NCBI RefSeq assembly: GCF_030123325.1
Contig: NZ_CP126106.1
Location: 1,268,001-1,332,000, forward strand
DNA length: 64,000 nt
Direction of reading: 5' to 3'
Origin: Peribacillus simplex
Lineage (GTDB): Bacteria > Bacillota > Bacilli > Bacillales > DSM-1321
This document shows positions 1-9,342 of this stretch, one piece after another (within the stretch, counting starts at the first letter, position 1; each line of letters begins with the position of its first letter). Made by a program: the position numbers and the translations under genes. The notes under the pieces are model-generated. The model saw nothing but the letters and a program-made list of their open reading frames with translations, did not search any database and was not told the DNA's origin.

Positions 1-1050
1 GTCTTTGAAGGGGAACTGCTGACTAAATCGACTGAAAAAACAATCACTGGAGAGATTGTCTTTTTCACAGGAATGACCGGATATCAAGAAGTGTTGACAG
101 ATCCTTCATATAAGGACCAGATTGTCATCTTCACATACCCGCTGATCGGAAATTATGGAATCAATGAATATGATTTTGAAAGTAAGAAGCCGCATGTTGC
201 CGGTGTGATTGTATATGAAGGAAATATGAGCCATTCCCATTATCAAGCTAAATATTCACTTGGTGAATATTTAGACAAGTGGAACATTCCTCTTTTAAGC
301 CATGTTGACACAAGAGCGGTCGTTAAGAATATAAGACAGGAAGGTTCCATGCAGGCTGTCATCACAGCGGAAGAAAAATACAATGTCGTACCCGGCCTGA
401 ATGGTTTATCAGCCCACGTTGCTGAGGTATCCACAAAGGTTATCGAGTGTTTTGGGGAAGGCGACAAGCACGTGGTGATGATGGATTTCGGCTATAAAAA
501 ATCCATATTGGATTCATTGGTCGAACAAGGCTGCCGAGTCTCTGTCGTACCATTCGATACTGAATTCGAACAAATCAGGGACTTGAAGCCAGATGGAATT
601 TTGCTTTCAAATGGGCCTGGGGATCCAAAACAGCTTGAATACCTTTTAGGAAACATTAAAAAGATCATTACGAATTTTCCAACGATGGGCATTTGCCTCG
701 GTCATCAATTAACGGCCCTTGCCTTAGGTGGAAATACCAAAAAAATGCTGTTTGGGCATCGCGGTGCGAATCAGCCCGTGGTCGATTTGAAAACGAAAAG
801 GGTGTATATGAGTTCACAGAACCATAGTTATGAGGTTGATGAACCGAGCTTACAAGGAACATCGCTGCAAGTGAGATTCAGAAACGTGAATGATAACACG
901 GTTGAGGGGCTCATGCATGAAGACTTGCCAATCTTCACTACGCAGTACCACCCAGAGGCAAATCCAGGACCTATCGAGAGTTCATTACTATTCAACGACT
1001 TTTTACAAATGATAAATGATTATAGCGGGAGAGAAAAAGCTTATGCCTAA
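1..1050 (+). CDS. carA: Carbamoyl-phosphate synthase small subunit (5' partial)
   Basis: Glutaminase subunit of carbamoyl-phosphate synthase: it hydrolyses glutamine and passes ammonia to CarB. The reading frame is open from base 1, so the start (about 15 residues) lies outside the window. The visible 349 residues hold the CarA N-terminal domain (TGMTGYQE, YPLIGNYGIN) and a class I glutamine amidotransferase domain with the nucleophile in GICLGHQ (Cys codon 694-696) and the His/Glu pair in QYHPEANPGP. It overlaps carB by 8 bases and is followed by argF, so this is the arginine-linked copy rather than the pyrimidine-operon one. Family assignment is sure; the arginine role is inferred from context. 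Confidence 0.96.
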   Translation, partial: VFEGELLTKSTEKTITGEIVFFTGMTGYQEVLTDPSYKDQIVIFTYPLIGNYGINEYDFESKKPHVAGVIVYEGNMSHSHYQAKYSLGEYLDKWNIPLLSHVDTRAVVKNIRQEGSMQAVITAEEKYNVVPGLNGLSAHVAEVSTKVIECFGEGDKHVVMMDFGYKKSILDSLVEQGCRVSVVPFDTEFEQIRDLKPDGILLSNGPGDPKQLEYLLGNIKKIITNFPTMGICLGHQLTALALGGNTKKMLFGHRGANQPVVDLKTKRVYMSSQNHSYEVDEPSLQGTSLQVRFRNVNDNTVEGLMHEDLPIFTTQYHPEANPGPIESSLLFNDFLQMINDYSGREKAYA

Positions 1051-4000
1051 GGACGACACGATACAGACCATTTTAGTGATTGGTTCGGGGCCGATTGTCA
1101 TCGGGCAGGCCGCCGAATTCGATTATGCAGGTACACAGGCCTGCCTTGCTTTAAAGGAAGAAGGATATAAAGTCATACTGGTCAACAACAATCCTGCAAC
1201 GATCATGACTGATGATATGAATGCGGATGCTGTCTATTTCGAACCTCTAACAGTTGATGTACTTGAAAAAATCATTTCCAAAGAAAAGCCGGATGGCCTG
1301 CTCGCTACATTAGGCGGTCAAACAGGATTGAATCTTGCTTATCAATTGGATGATGCGGGGGTACTTGAAAAATATAAAGTCAAATTATTGGGAACTCCGA
1401 TCGACTCCATCAAAAAAGGGGAGGATCGTGAACTGTTCCGTGAATTGATGTTTGAAATAGGTGAACCTGTTCCCGACAGTACAATTGTCCATACACTTGA
1501 AGAAGCGTTGGCATTTGCCGACAAAATCGGTTTCCCCATCATCGTTCGTCCCGCTTATACACTCGGCGGAACTGGCGGTGGGATTGCTGATTCACTTGAT
1601 ACCTTTAAGGAACTTGTACGGGGCGGACTGCAAGAAAGCCCGATAACACAATGCTTGATTGAAAGAAGCATAGCTGGTTATAAGGAAGTAGAATATGAAG
1701 TTATGCGAGATGGCAACAATACGTGCATCACCATCTGTAATATGGAAAATATCGATCCGGTTGGGATTCATACAGGTGATTCGATCGTCGTGGCACCATC
1801 ACAGACTTTATCGGACGATGAGTTTCAGATGCTGCGTGCCGCTTCCATTAAAATCATTTCCGCTTTAGGTATCATTGGCGGCTGTAACATTCAATTTGCA
1901 CTTGATCCGAACAGCAAGCAATATTATTTAATAGAAGTAAACCCGCGCGTCAGCCGTTCATCGGCACTAGCTTCCAAAGCAACAGGTTATCCCATAGCCC
2001 GCATAGCTGCAAAGCTCGCTGTCGGCTACAATTTATCGGAGCTCATCAATCCAGTAACGAAAAGCACATATTCAAGCTTCGAGCCTGCTCTTGACTATGT
2101 AGCTGTAAAGTTCCCGCGGTGGCCATTCGATAAATTCACGACCGCCAACCGCAAATTGGGAACACAGATGAAGGCGACTGGTGAAGTGATGGCTTTACAC
2201 CGCAGCTTTGAGGGGGGAGTCCAAAAGGCCGTCGATTCTTTGGAATTGAAAACGATTGGGCTGCAGCTATCATCTCTGAAAAATAATACAGTTCCTGAAC
2301 TTTGGGGAAAGCTTGCCGAAAAATCTGATGAACGCATCTTTGTCATTTTTGAAATGCTTAGAAAAGGTGTGACGATTGAAGAAATCCATGAAGCAACAGC
2401 CATAGATTATTTCTTCCTTAAATCCTTTGCTTCATTGATCCAAAACGAATTGGAAATTGAAGCTAAGGAAATCGATCAGGTAACAAGGGAAGATCTTCAA
2501 TTTTACAAGGAAAAGGGCTTTTCAGATCGCTATCTTGCTTCCGTATGGAAAGTAAATGAAATGGAAGTGAGAGCACACAGGAAATCACTGGGCGTAACTG
2601 CTGCCTACAAAACGGTTGATACATGTGCAGCCGAGTTCGAATCACATACGAACTACCACTATTCAACATATTTTGGTGAGAACGAACAGAAAAAAACGGC
2701 CAAAAAGAAAGTGTTGATGATTGGCAGCGGTCCGATCCGCATCGGACAGGGAATAGAATTTGATTACTGTTCGGTTCACGGTGTTTATGCACTCCAGGAT
2801 GAAAATGTCGAAACGATCATGATCAATAATAACCCAGAAACGGTAAGCACGGATTTTGCGACGGCAGACCGCCTATATTTCGAACCTTTAACTCTTGAAT
2901 ATGTTCTGAATGTAATAGAAGCGGAAGATATTGAAGATGTTATCGTCCAATTCGGTGGGCAGACTGCGATAAACCTGGCAAAAGGCCTGGAAGATTACGG
3001 TGTCAATTTGTTGGGTACTTCATTCGATACACTTGATCAATTAGAAGACCGTGATCGTTTTTATCAGCTTCTTCAAAAACTGGATATCCCCCATGTACCG
3101 GGTTCAATGGCTAATGGTGAAGAACAATTAATTGCCAGTGCAGAGGCAATCGGTTTTCCAGTGCTCTTACGCCCATCCTATGTAATTGGCGGCCAGGGAA
3201 TGGAAATCATCCGCTCCAAGGAAAGCTTATTGAATAGAATCGCAAATGGGTCGGCACTAGTATATCCCGTATTGATCGATTCCTATATTCCAGGGAAGGA
3301 AGCCGAAATCGATTTGATTGCGGATGGAAACGATGTGTACATTCCCATCATTGCAGAACATATAGAGAAAGCAGGCGTCCATTCCGGGGATAGCATGGCA
3401 TTATTGCCAGCTCAATCCTTAACGGATGATATTAAAGATAAAATGACCCTTTATGCTAAAAAACTAGTTAGGGAACTTGGTTATAAAGGACTCATGAACA
3501 TCCAATTCGTGATTGAGGGAAATAGTGTATATGTATTGGAAGTGAATCCTCGTGCCAGCCGGACAATTCCAATCATCAGTAAAGTGACCGATGTATCCTT
3601 GGTGCAAATAGCGACAAAAATATTGCTCGGGAAATATTCATTGTCGAATGTTTTCGAAAAAACTGGCTTAATGGAAGAAATTCCATATGCAGTCGTCAAA
3701 TATCCGGTATTCTCTACATTTGCACTAAGCGGACTTGATTCGAAGGTAGGTCCGGAAATGAAATCAACAGGTGAAGGAATCGCCATCGGAAAAACGGTAA
3801 ATGAAGCGTTGTCAAAAGTATTCCATGCTCAAAAAGCTAAACATACTTCAGGTGTTTATCAATCAGAATCAGTCCAATTAAGTGAAGATTTGTTAATGCA
3901 AATCAAAGAAGCGGGTTTGACATTGGGGAATTCGGATTTTGATAAATGGTTAAATGAAGGAAATGCGGCAGTCGTTTTGGCATATGGAACAACGGAAGAA

Positions 4001-4162
4001 GATAAGAAGCTAAGGTTACTTGCAGCGAAATACCGACTGCTTGCATTTACGGAAGAAGAGACTTTCAAAGCCTATTTACAATCTGTAGAAAATGTTGATC
4101 CAGGGGTTACCTCTCTTCAGGAATGGCTTGTACCATATTCGAAAGGAGTGTCACACGTATGA
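1043..4162 (+). CDS. carB: Carbamoyl-phosphate synthase large subunit
   Basis: Synthesises carbamoyl phosphate from bicarbonate, ammonia and two ATP. 1039 residues, the usual length. Two homologous ATP-grasp halves begin with IGSGPIVIGQAAEFDYAG and IGSGPIRIGQGIEFDYCS, followed by a C-terminal MGS-like domain. An upstream in-frame ATG at 1016 exists, but ATG 1043 matches the family N-terminus (MPKDD) and has GGGAGAG at the right distance. Its last bases overlap argF (ATGA), which indicates translational coupling and one transcript carA-carB-argF. Any ArgR/AhrC operator would be upstream of the window. Confidence 0.97.
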   Translation: MPKDDTIQTILVIGSGPIVIGQAAEFDYAGTQACLALKEEGYKVILVNNNPATIMTDDMNADAVYFEPLTVDVLEKIISKEKPDGLLATLGGQTGLNLAYQLDDAGVLEKYKVKLLGTPIDSIKKGEDRELFRELMFEIGEPVPDSTIVHTLEEALAFADKIGFPIIVRPAYTLGGTGGGIADSLDTFKELVRGGLQESPITQCLIERSIAGYKEVEYEVMRDGNNTCITICNMENIDPVGIHTGDSIVVAPSQTLSDDEFQMLRAASIKIISALGIIGGCNIQFALDPNSKQYYLIEVNPRVSRSSALASKATGYPIARIAAKLAVGYNLSELINPVTKSTYSSFEPALDYVAVKFPRWPFDKFTTANRKLGTQMKATGEVMALHRSFEGGVQKAVDSLELKTIGLQLSSLKNNTVPELWGKLAEKSDERIFVIFEMLRKGVTIEEIHEATAIDYFFLKSFASLIQNELEIEAKEIDQVTREDLQFYKEKGFSDRYLASVWKVNEMEVRAHRKSLGVTAAYKTVDTCAAEFESHTNYHYSTYFGENEQKKTAKKKVLMIGSGPIRIGQGIEFDYCSVHGVYALQDENVETIMINNNPETVSTDFATADRLYFEPLTLEYVLNVIEAEDIEDVIVQFGGQTAINLAKGLEDYGVNLLGTSFDTLDQLEDRDRFYQLLQKLDIPHVPGSMANGEEQLIASAEAIGFPVLLRPSYVIGGQGMEIIRSKESLLNRIANGSALVYPVLIDSYIPGKEAEIDLIADGNDVYIPIIAEHIEKAGVHSGDSMALLPAQSLTDDIKDKMTLYAKKLVRELGYKGLMNIQFVIEGNSVYVLEVNPRASRTIPIISKVTDVSLVQIATKILLGKYSLSNVFEKTGLMEEIPYAVVKYPVFSTFALSGLDSKVGPEMKSTGEGIAIGKTVNEALSKVFHAQKAKHTSGVYQSESVQLSEDLLMQIKEAGLTLGNSDFDKWLNEGNAAVVLAYGTTEEDKKLRLLAAKYRLLAFTEEETFKAYLQSVENVDPGVTSLQEWLVPYSKGVSHV

Positions 4163-5118
4163 GTTCAATGACGGCACCGACACAAGCGAAGATTTTAAAT
4201 GGAAAAGATTTTTTGACCATGAAAGAGGCTGCACCAACTGCAATTGCAGATTTATTAAAGCTAGCACAGACCATTAAAGGCAAATTGCAAGCTGGTGAAG
4301 AATATACGCCTTTAAAAGGGAAAACGCTGGGGATGATCTTTGAAAAATCGTCTACCCGTACCCGTGTTTCTTTTGAAGTAGGCATGATGCAGCTTGGCGG
4401 ACATGCTTTGTTCCTAAGTGGCAATGACTTGCAAATTGGACGTGGTGAAACTATTTCCGATACTGCAAAAGTCCTTTCTGAATACATTGATGGCATCATG
4501 ATTCGTACCTTCGAGCATGAAAAAATCCTGGAATTGTCAGAAAATGCTTCTATCCCAGTCATCAATGGGTTGACAGATCTTGCACATCCTTGTCAGGTGC
4601 TTGCTGACTTCTTGACGATCATCGAATTAAAAGGGCAGCTAAAAGGCTTGAAGATGAGTTATATCGGTGATGGCAATAATGTTGCCAATTCATTGATGGT
4701 AGGCTGTGCAAAAATGGGAATGGATTTTTCCATCGGGTGTCCTGAGGCCTATAAACCTGATGAAAAGGTCGTCGCCTATGCCCAAAAAGTGGCAGAAGAG
4801 ACTGGCAGTGAAATTGTGGTGACAACCTCAGCTTCGGAAGCCATAAAAGATGCGGATATCGTCTATTCCGATGTATGGACCTCCATGGGGCAGGAAATCG
4901 AGAATAGTATCCGCTTAGAGGCTTTTAAAGATTATCAAATCAATGGTGAACTTGTGAAATTTGCCAAAGAAGATTATTTATTCATGCATTGCCTCCCTGC
5001 CCACAGGGAAGAAGAGGTAACGGCTGAAGTCATCGATGGACCTAATTCCGTCGTTTTCCATCAAGCCGGAAATCGTCTGCATGCCCAAAAGGCGGTTCTG
5101 GTGGATTTAATGTCATAA
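4159..5118 (+). CDS. argF: Ornithine carbamoyltransferase
   Basis: Transfers the carbamoyl group from carbamoyl phosphate to ornithine, giving citrulline. 319 residues. The family signatures are all visible: the carbamoyl-phosphate loop SSTRTR, the HPCQ motif and HCLPAHR near the C-terminus. ATG 4159 overlaps the carB stop and sits 11 bases after AAGGAG; the first residues (MSSMTAPT) before the conserved core are poorly conserved, so ATG 4168 remains possible. Adjacent to carAB, so substrate supply and use are co-transcribed. A strong terminator follows. Confidence 0.96.
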   Translation: MSSMTAPTQAKILNGKDFLTMKEAAPTAIADLLKLAQTIKGKLQAGEEYTPLKGKTLGMIFEKSSTRTRVSFEVGMMQLGGHALFLSGNDLQIGRGETISDTAKVLSEYIDGIMIRTFEHEKILELSENASIPVINGLTDLAHPCQVLADFLTIIELKGQLKGLKMSYIGDGNNVANSLMVGCAKMGMDFSIGCPEAYKPDEKVVAYAQKVAEETGSEIVVTTSASEAIKDADIVYSDVWTSMGQEIENSIRLEAFKDYQINGELVKFAKEDYLFMHCLPAHREEEVTAEVIDGPNSVVFHQAGNRLHAQKAVLVDLMS

Positions 5119-5121
5119 CAA

Positions 5122-5153
5122 AAAACGTCTGCTCCCTGAGCAGGCGCTTTTTG
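5122..5153 (+). terminator. Rho-independent terminator after argF
   Basis: Stem CTGCTC-CCT-GAGCAG, extended by flanking CG pairs, followed by a run of T. It ends the carAB-argF transcript. Confidence 0.85.
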
Positions 5154-5250
5154 ATTCAAGCCGCTTTCCTGTATGTTCTTAATTTTTCTGACATGAATGT
5201 AAGAATACTGGTAATAATAACGGGGAAAGCATGTAAAAGGAGTGAAATCT

Positions 5251-5430
5251 ATGGGGCAAAATCGCCAATTTAAGCCAGGTCAGAAGGCACCTAATAATGG
5301 GACCTACGTAGAAATCGGTGAAACGGGCAGCACGGTAGTGAATCCGAAAATGGTAAAGCTTGATGCAGGGGATTCTTTTCCTGAAACGTCCAATCATAAC
5401 CGGATTTGGACATATAAGCGGAAGCCATGA
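5251..5430 (+). CDS. yjzC: YjzC family small protein
   Basis: 59-residue conserved Bacillus protein of unknown function, recognised by MGQNRQFKPGQKAPNNG and the end NHNRIWTYKRKP. In B. subtilis yjzC also follows argF. ATG 5251 has AAAGGAGTG at good distance; an in-frame ATG three codons upstream lies on the ribosome site and is rejected. No membrane segment. Single-gene unit with its own terminator. Confidence 0.9.
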   Translation: MGQNRQFKPGQKAPNNGTYVEIGETGSTVVNPKMVKLDAGDSFPETSNHNRIWTYKRKP

Positions 5431-5436
5431 AACATC

Positions 5437-5483
5437 TAAAAGCAGGAAAAAGGAATGATCGCCATCCTTTTTCCTGCTTTTTT
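5437..5483. terminator. Bidirectional terminator between yjzC and the IclR-type gene
   Basis: Long perfect stem AAAAGCAGGAAAAAGGA / TCCTTTTTCCTGCTTTT with a 10-base loop. A-rich and T-rich flanks on both sides serve the convergent genes. Confidence 0.9.
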
Positions 5484-6242
5484 CTATTCAGCGGAATAAC
5501 CGAATATTTTCGAGATTTCCAAACAGCTCTTTCTTAAATAGCCGCTTAAGGGATCTGCATAATGATCTGGAATGCTTTCGGTGAACCCAACGGCAGTGAT
5601 CGCTCCCAACAATTCTGAATTATAATTAAAAACCGGAATGGACATGGAGGAAACAGAAGGTACAAGAGGCTCTTTGGCAAAAGCTATTTTGTATTTCCGA
5701 ATTTCATGATATTCATCTGTGTCTTTAAGGAACGAGCCTGTAACATTACGATCTTTCTCAATCCACTCAGCTGTCAAGGAAGGATCCTGAAAAACAGTGA
5801 ACACCTTACCGGACGAGGATGATGGCGGAAGCCGCGTACCTAACTGTGCCCCGATGTTTAAGTTTTGGTTGGAATTCCAAATTTTCGCCGTGATTGGTCC
5901 ATCGTATGTCCAAACGGAAAAAAGGGCTGTGCAAGAAGTATGGTGGCTGATTTCCTGTAAATAAGGAGTTATTCTGCTCGTGACATCCTCATTTCCTATC
6001 GCTGCCATGCCGTATTGAATCAGTTTGCTCCCAAGGTGATACATACCTGTTGTCTTATCGCGATATAGCAACTCAAGCTGAGTCAAAGTATTCAAATACT
6101 TATAGAGGTTACTTTTCGTTATTTCCGTTAATTCCTGAATATCAGAGAATCTTAAAGGAGTCCTTTGGGAAGCAAGTAAATCTATGATGCTCATCCCTAT
6201 TTGTAATGATTGGATCGTCGAACCGGATTTTACGATTTCCAT
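5484..6242 (-). CDS. IclR-family transcriptional regulator
   Basis: 252 residues. The N-terminal winged helix-turn-helix (about 10-70, ...SDIQELTEITKSNLYKYLNTL) and the C-terminal IclR effector domain (GMAAIG, GTRLPPSSSSGKVF, SMSIPVFNYNSELLGAITAVG) are both present. IclR proteins commonly control adjacent aromatic catabolic operons. This gene is divergent from the gentisate cluster, so control of that cluster by an aromatic ligand is a good inference. ATG 6242 is the only well-placed start. Confidence 0.9.
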   Translation of the reverse strand: MEIVKSGSTIQSLQIGMSIIDLLASQRTPLRFSDIQELTEITKSNLYKYLNTLTQLELLYRDKTTGMYHLGSKLIQYGMAAIGNEDVTSRITPYLQEISHHTSCTALFSVWTYDGPITAKIWNSNQNLNIGAQLGTRLPPSSSSGKVFTVFQDPSLTAEWIEKDRNVTGSFLKDTDEYHEIRKYKIAFAKEPLVPSVSSMSIPVFNYNSELLGAITAVGFTESIPDHYADPLSGYLRKSCLEISKIFGYSAE

Positions 6243-6449
6243 AAGTCAATCTCCCTAATCTGTTTTAATTTAGGTCTAGTATATCAGAATCTGTAAAATA
6301 TAAATGAAATTTAGCAAAAACCGCCGGCTGCTTGAAGCAATCAATATACTTTCCTATTAAATAAATGAATTAGCGGATTTTAAAATTGATTCCGAAGTAC
6401 TCATAATGGTGTAGATGATAACATTTGCACAAAAATTTGCAATACTTTC

Positions 6450-6479
6450 TTGACAATATTCCGAAAATTAAGTTATTAT
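6450..6479 (+). promoter_or_regulatory. Sigma-A type promoter of the gentisate cluster
   Basis: TTGACA at 6450-6455, an 18-base spacer and TATTAT at 6474-6479. It is the best promoter in the 390-base divergent gap and points toward the hydrolase gene. Confidence 0.65.
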
Positions 6480-6488
6480 TTATATAAA

Positions 6489-6507
6489 TAGTGAACAATG
6501 TTAACTA
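6489..6507. promoter_or_regulatory. Candidate operator for the IclR-type regulator
   Basis: Near-palindrome TAGTGAAC-AAT-GTTAACTA (one mismatch between arms), 10 bases downstream of the -10 box. A repressor bound there would cover the transcription start. Assignment to this regulator is inference from position. Confidence 0.45.
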
Positions 6508-6632
6508 TAAGTGAAATTGATAAGATGTATTGCCTTTCAAATTCTGGTTGGTGAAATGAATCCAGCAGAACTAGGATGGTGGCATTAAAAATTGATTTTA
6601 AAAAATCGAGATTAATAAAGGAGAATGAAAAT

Positions 6633-7580
6633 ATGAAATTAGTAACTTTCAGCAGTAAAGGATTTAAACGTATTGGTGCAATTTACCCGAATGATGTAAT
6701 CGTTGACTTGAACTATGCCTATCAAGCGCTTCTTGAAAGCGAAGGGAAACTTCGCAGTGAACAAATCGCTGAAGCTTATGTCCCTGCAACAATGGAGGCG
6801 TTTTTACAGGGAGGGAATGAAAGCCTTTCCATCGCGAAAAAGGCTGCGGACTACGCTATTAACAATCGTGATTCCTTCAGACATAAATTGGTGCATGAAA
6901 TTGAAAATATCAAGCTTGAGGCACCTGTCCAAAAGCCAGGCAAAATTATTTGTGTAGGACATAACTACCGTGAGCACATTGCTGAAATGGGTCGTGAACT
7001 GCCGCCATTCCCTGTGGTATTCGCAAAGTTCGCCAATACAGTAATCGGCCCCCAGGATGATATACCGTTTTTCCCAATCTCTGAACAACTAGATTATGAA
7101 GCGGAATTCGCTTTTGTAGTCGGACAAAGGGCACGTAATGTATCCAAAGAAGATGCTCTTGACTATGTGGCTGGATATACAATTGCCAATGATGTAACGT
7201 ACCGTGATATCCAACGGCGTACACTTGAGTGGCTTCAAGGGAAAACGGTTGAAGGAAGTGCTCCGATGGGGCCTTGGTTAGTCACTTCCGATGAACTATC
7301 CGATCCATCTGGCTTAAATGTCCGATTAACGGTAAATGGTGAAGAACGCCAAAAAACGAATACATCCAACTTCGTATTCGATGTGAAGTATTTAGTTGAA
7401 TTTTTATCGAATTTAATGACTCTTGAACCAGGTGACATCGTACTCACAGGAACACCTGGCGGGGTAGGAGTAGCCCGTGACCCACAAGTGTTCTTAAAAG
7501 ATGGTGACGTTGTCAAAATCGAAATCGACAAAATAGGTTATCTTGAAAACCGTGTGCGACGTGTCGGGGAGGGAAAATAA
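6633..7580 (+). CDS. FAH-family hydrolase, likely fumarylpyruvate/maleylpyruvate hydrolase
   Basis: 315 residues of the fumarylacetoacetate hydrolase family. Family signatures are GKIICVGHNYREH, the metal-binding acidic residues in DYEAEFAF and the C-terminal LEPGDIVLTGTPGGVG. Next to gentisate dioxygenase its likely job is the last step, cleaving fumarylpyruvate (or maleylpyruvate) to fumarate/maleate and pyruvate. ATG 6633 follows AAAGGAG; an in-frame ATG at 6576 lacks a ribosome site and family similarity. First gene of the cluster; the next gene starts one base after its stop. Confidence 0.88.
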   Translation: MKLVTFSSKGFKRIGAIYPNDVIVDLNYAYQALLESEGKLRSEQIAEAYVPATMEAFLQGGNESLSIAKKAADYAINNRDSFRHKLVHEIENIKLEAPVQKPGKIICVGHNYREHIAEMGRELPPFPVVFAKFANTVIGPQDDIPFFPISEQLDYEAEFAFVVGQRARNVSKEDALDYVAGYTIANDVTYRDIQRRTLEWLQGKTVEGSAPMGPWLVTSDELSDPSGLNVRLTVNGEERQKTNTSNFVFDVKYLVEFLSNLMTLEPGDIVLTGTPGGVGVARDPQVFLKDGDVVKIEIDKIGYLENRVRRVGEGK

Positions 7581-7581
7581 A

Positions 7582-8073
7582 ATGGCTTATCAGGAAATCG
7601 GGACATCAATCCAATCGGTTCAACAATCAATCGACCACATTCTTGAGACAGTGACAAACCTATCGGAAGAAACGATCAGATTTAAGCCGGCAGATGATGA
7701 ATGGTCGATCATGCAGATACTTTCCCATTTAGCTGAGGCCATACCTTATTGGTTAGGTGAAGTGGAAACTGTAATAGCGATGCCTGGAGCCAAATGGGGG
7801 CGTGGATTGCAAGATCCAGCCCGATTGGCAGCAGTTACCGATACTGACAAAATCGCTGTTGATGATGTCATGAAGCAAGTGGAGGAGCTTAAATATAAAG
7901 TGGAGAGCAGTCTCGGGAATCTTGATGAAGAAACACTATCCAAAGAATCGCCACACCGGAATTTCGCTAAATTCGGAAACAAACCAGTTTCTTATATTGT
8001 CGATCACTTCATCGATGAGCATGTTTCAGGACACTATGATCAAATTAAGCGAAATCTTTCTAAAATCCAGTGA
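7582..8073 (+). CDS. DinB/BstA-fold protein, candidate thiol-dependent maleylpyruvate isomerase
   Basis: 163 residues of the DinB superfamily (four-helix metal proteins that include mycothiol-dependent maleylpyruvate isomerase and bacillithiol S-transferases). The three expected metal-binding histidines are visible: H49 in ILSHLAEA, then H147 and H151 in DEHVSGHYDQI. It lies between the FAH hydrolase and gentisate dioxygenase, where the isomerase of a gentisate pathway belongs. Bacillaceae make bacillithiol, so a bacillithiol-dependent isomerase is my inference; a generic bacillithiol transferase is the alternative. Confidence 0.75.
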   Translation: MAYQEIGTSIQSVQQSIDHILETVTNLSEETIRFKPADDEWSIMQILSHLAEAIPYWLGEVETVIAMPGAKWGRGLQDPARLAAVTDTDKIAVDDVMKQVEELKYKVESSLGNLDEETLSKESPHRNFAKFGNKPVSYIVDHFIDEHVSGHYDQIKRNLSKIQ

Positions 8074-8103
8074 GGAAAGATAAAAAAGAAAGTAGGGATT
8101 AAT

Positions 8104-9216
8104 ATGGCTGAAAAATCGGAATACATGAACAGTACAATCGTAAAAGATTTTACAAAGGATATTCAGCAGTATAACCTTGGGCCACTGTGGGAAGCCATTC
8201 CCGCTTTGATGGACCATGAACCTAAACCTCATGCACATGCTTATTTATGGAAAGAAGAGCTTTTGACAAAAAAATTGATGGAAGCAGCTGAAATCTTCAC
8301 ACCTGACCGAGGCGGGGAGCGCAGAGCCATTTATTTTCAAAACCCTGGCCTTACTTATCGCCAGCCTTGGGGATGGGCTTCGACGACACAAACGCTTTAT
8401 GCAGCAGTTCAGCTATTGTTGCCAGGTGAAGTGGCCCCTTCCCACCGTCACTCCCAAAGTGCACTTCGTTTCATTACGAATGGTGAAGGTGCCTACTCCA
8501 TCGTACAGGGAGAAAGGATATTCATGGAAGAAGGAGATTTCTTGATCACGCCTAAAAACCTATGGCATGGTCATGGACATGTTGGCGAAAAACCGATGAT
8601 TTGGATGGATGCCCTTGATATCCCGACCATCTATTCCATAGGTGGCACTTTCTTTGAACCTTATCCAGATCGGATTGAAACGCCTAAACGTCCGGATAAT
8701 TTTTCAGAGCTCCGTTATCAAGGCGGAATGGTTCGCCCAGTATCCGACCGTTATTCACAAGTGGCTCCGCTTGCCAATTACAAGTGGAAAGGCACAAAAG
8801 CAGCGATAGAAGGATTAATGAATTTCGAACCGGACCCATATGAAGGGTTCGCCGTGGAATATATCAATCCATCAAATGGCCAAACTGCCAATCCGACGAT
8901 GGGGGCATGGATGCAGAAACTTCCTAAAGGTTTCCATACGAAAGCGCATCGCCATACCCATTCCACAATTTATCAAGTGCATCAAGGATCAGGCTATACG
9001 GTTATTAATGGAGTGCGTTTTGACTGGTCCAAGGGAGATTATTTCGTCGTTCCGAATTGGGCATGGCATGAGCACGTTGCAGAAGCGGATTCTTACTTAT
9101 TCTCGGTAAACGACCTACCAATAATGGAGAGATTCGATTTGGAACAGCAACAGTCATTAGACACAAACAATGGTTACCAAAAGATTGAAAGTAAATTCAA
9201 GCCTGTTTTGGTTTAA
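8104..9216 (+). CDS. Gentisate 1,2-dioxygenase
   Basis: 370 residues, bicupin Fe(II) ring-cleavage enzyme converting gentisate to maleylpyruvate. The N-terminal cupin has the metal motif HRHSQSALRF (about 115-124), and a second cupin lies around HTKAHRHTHSTIYQV. Length and GERRAIYFQNPG fit the family. It sits with the hydrolase, the DinB-fold protein and a 3-hydroxybenzoate 6-hydroxylase-like enzyme in one direction, so one operon is likely. Confidence 0.93.
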   Translation: MAEKSEYMNSTIVKDFTKDIQQYNLGPLWEAIPALMDHEPKPHAHAYLWKEELLTKKLMEAAEIFTPDRGGERRAIYFQNPGLTYRQPWGWASTTQTLYAAVQLLLPGEVAPSHRHSQSALRFITNGEGAYSIVQGERIFMEEGDFLITPKNLWHGHGHVGEKPMIWMDALDIPTIYSIGGTFFEPYPDRIETPKRPDNFSELRYQGGMVRPVSDRYSQVAPLANYKWKGTKAAIEGLMNFEPDPYEGFAVEYINPSNGQTANPTMGAWMQKLPKGFHTKAHRHTHSTIYQVHQGSGYTVINGVRFDWSKGDYFVVPNWAWHEHVAEADSYLFSVNDLPIMERFDLEQQQSLDTNNGYQKIESKFKPVLV

Positions 9217-9263
9217 AAGTAATCTGTTTTGGAACTTTCAGCTTGATCCTGATGAATATATGG

Positions 9264-9298
9264 AATGCCAGCCGAATGAAAACGCTTACTGTGGCATT
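9264..9298. promoter_or_regulatory. Inverted repeat and cre-like site before the monooxygenase
   Basis: AATGCCA (9264-9270) and TGGCATT (9292-9298) form an exact inverted repeat. Between them TGAAAACGCTTACT (9277-9290) matches the CcpA cre consensus except for the last base. It may place the monooxygenase under carbon catabolite repression; CcpA binding is inferred. Confidence 0.4.
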
Positions 9299-9342
9299 GG
9301 TCCGCATCTTTGGCTAAAAGCAACTAACTTTAGGGGGAATTG

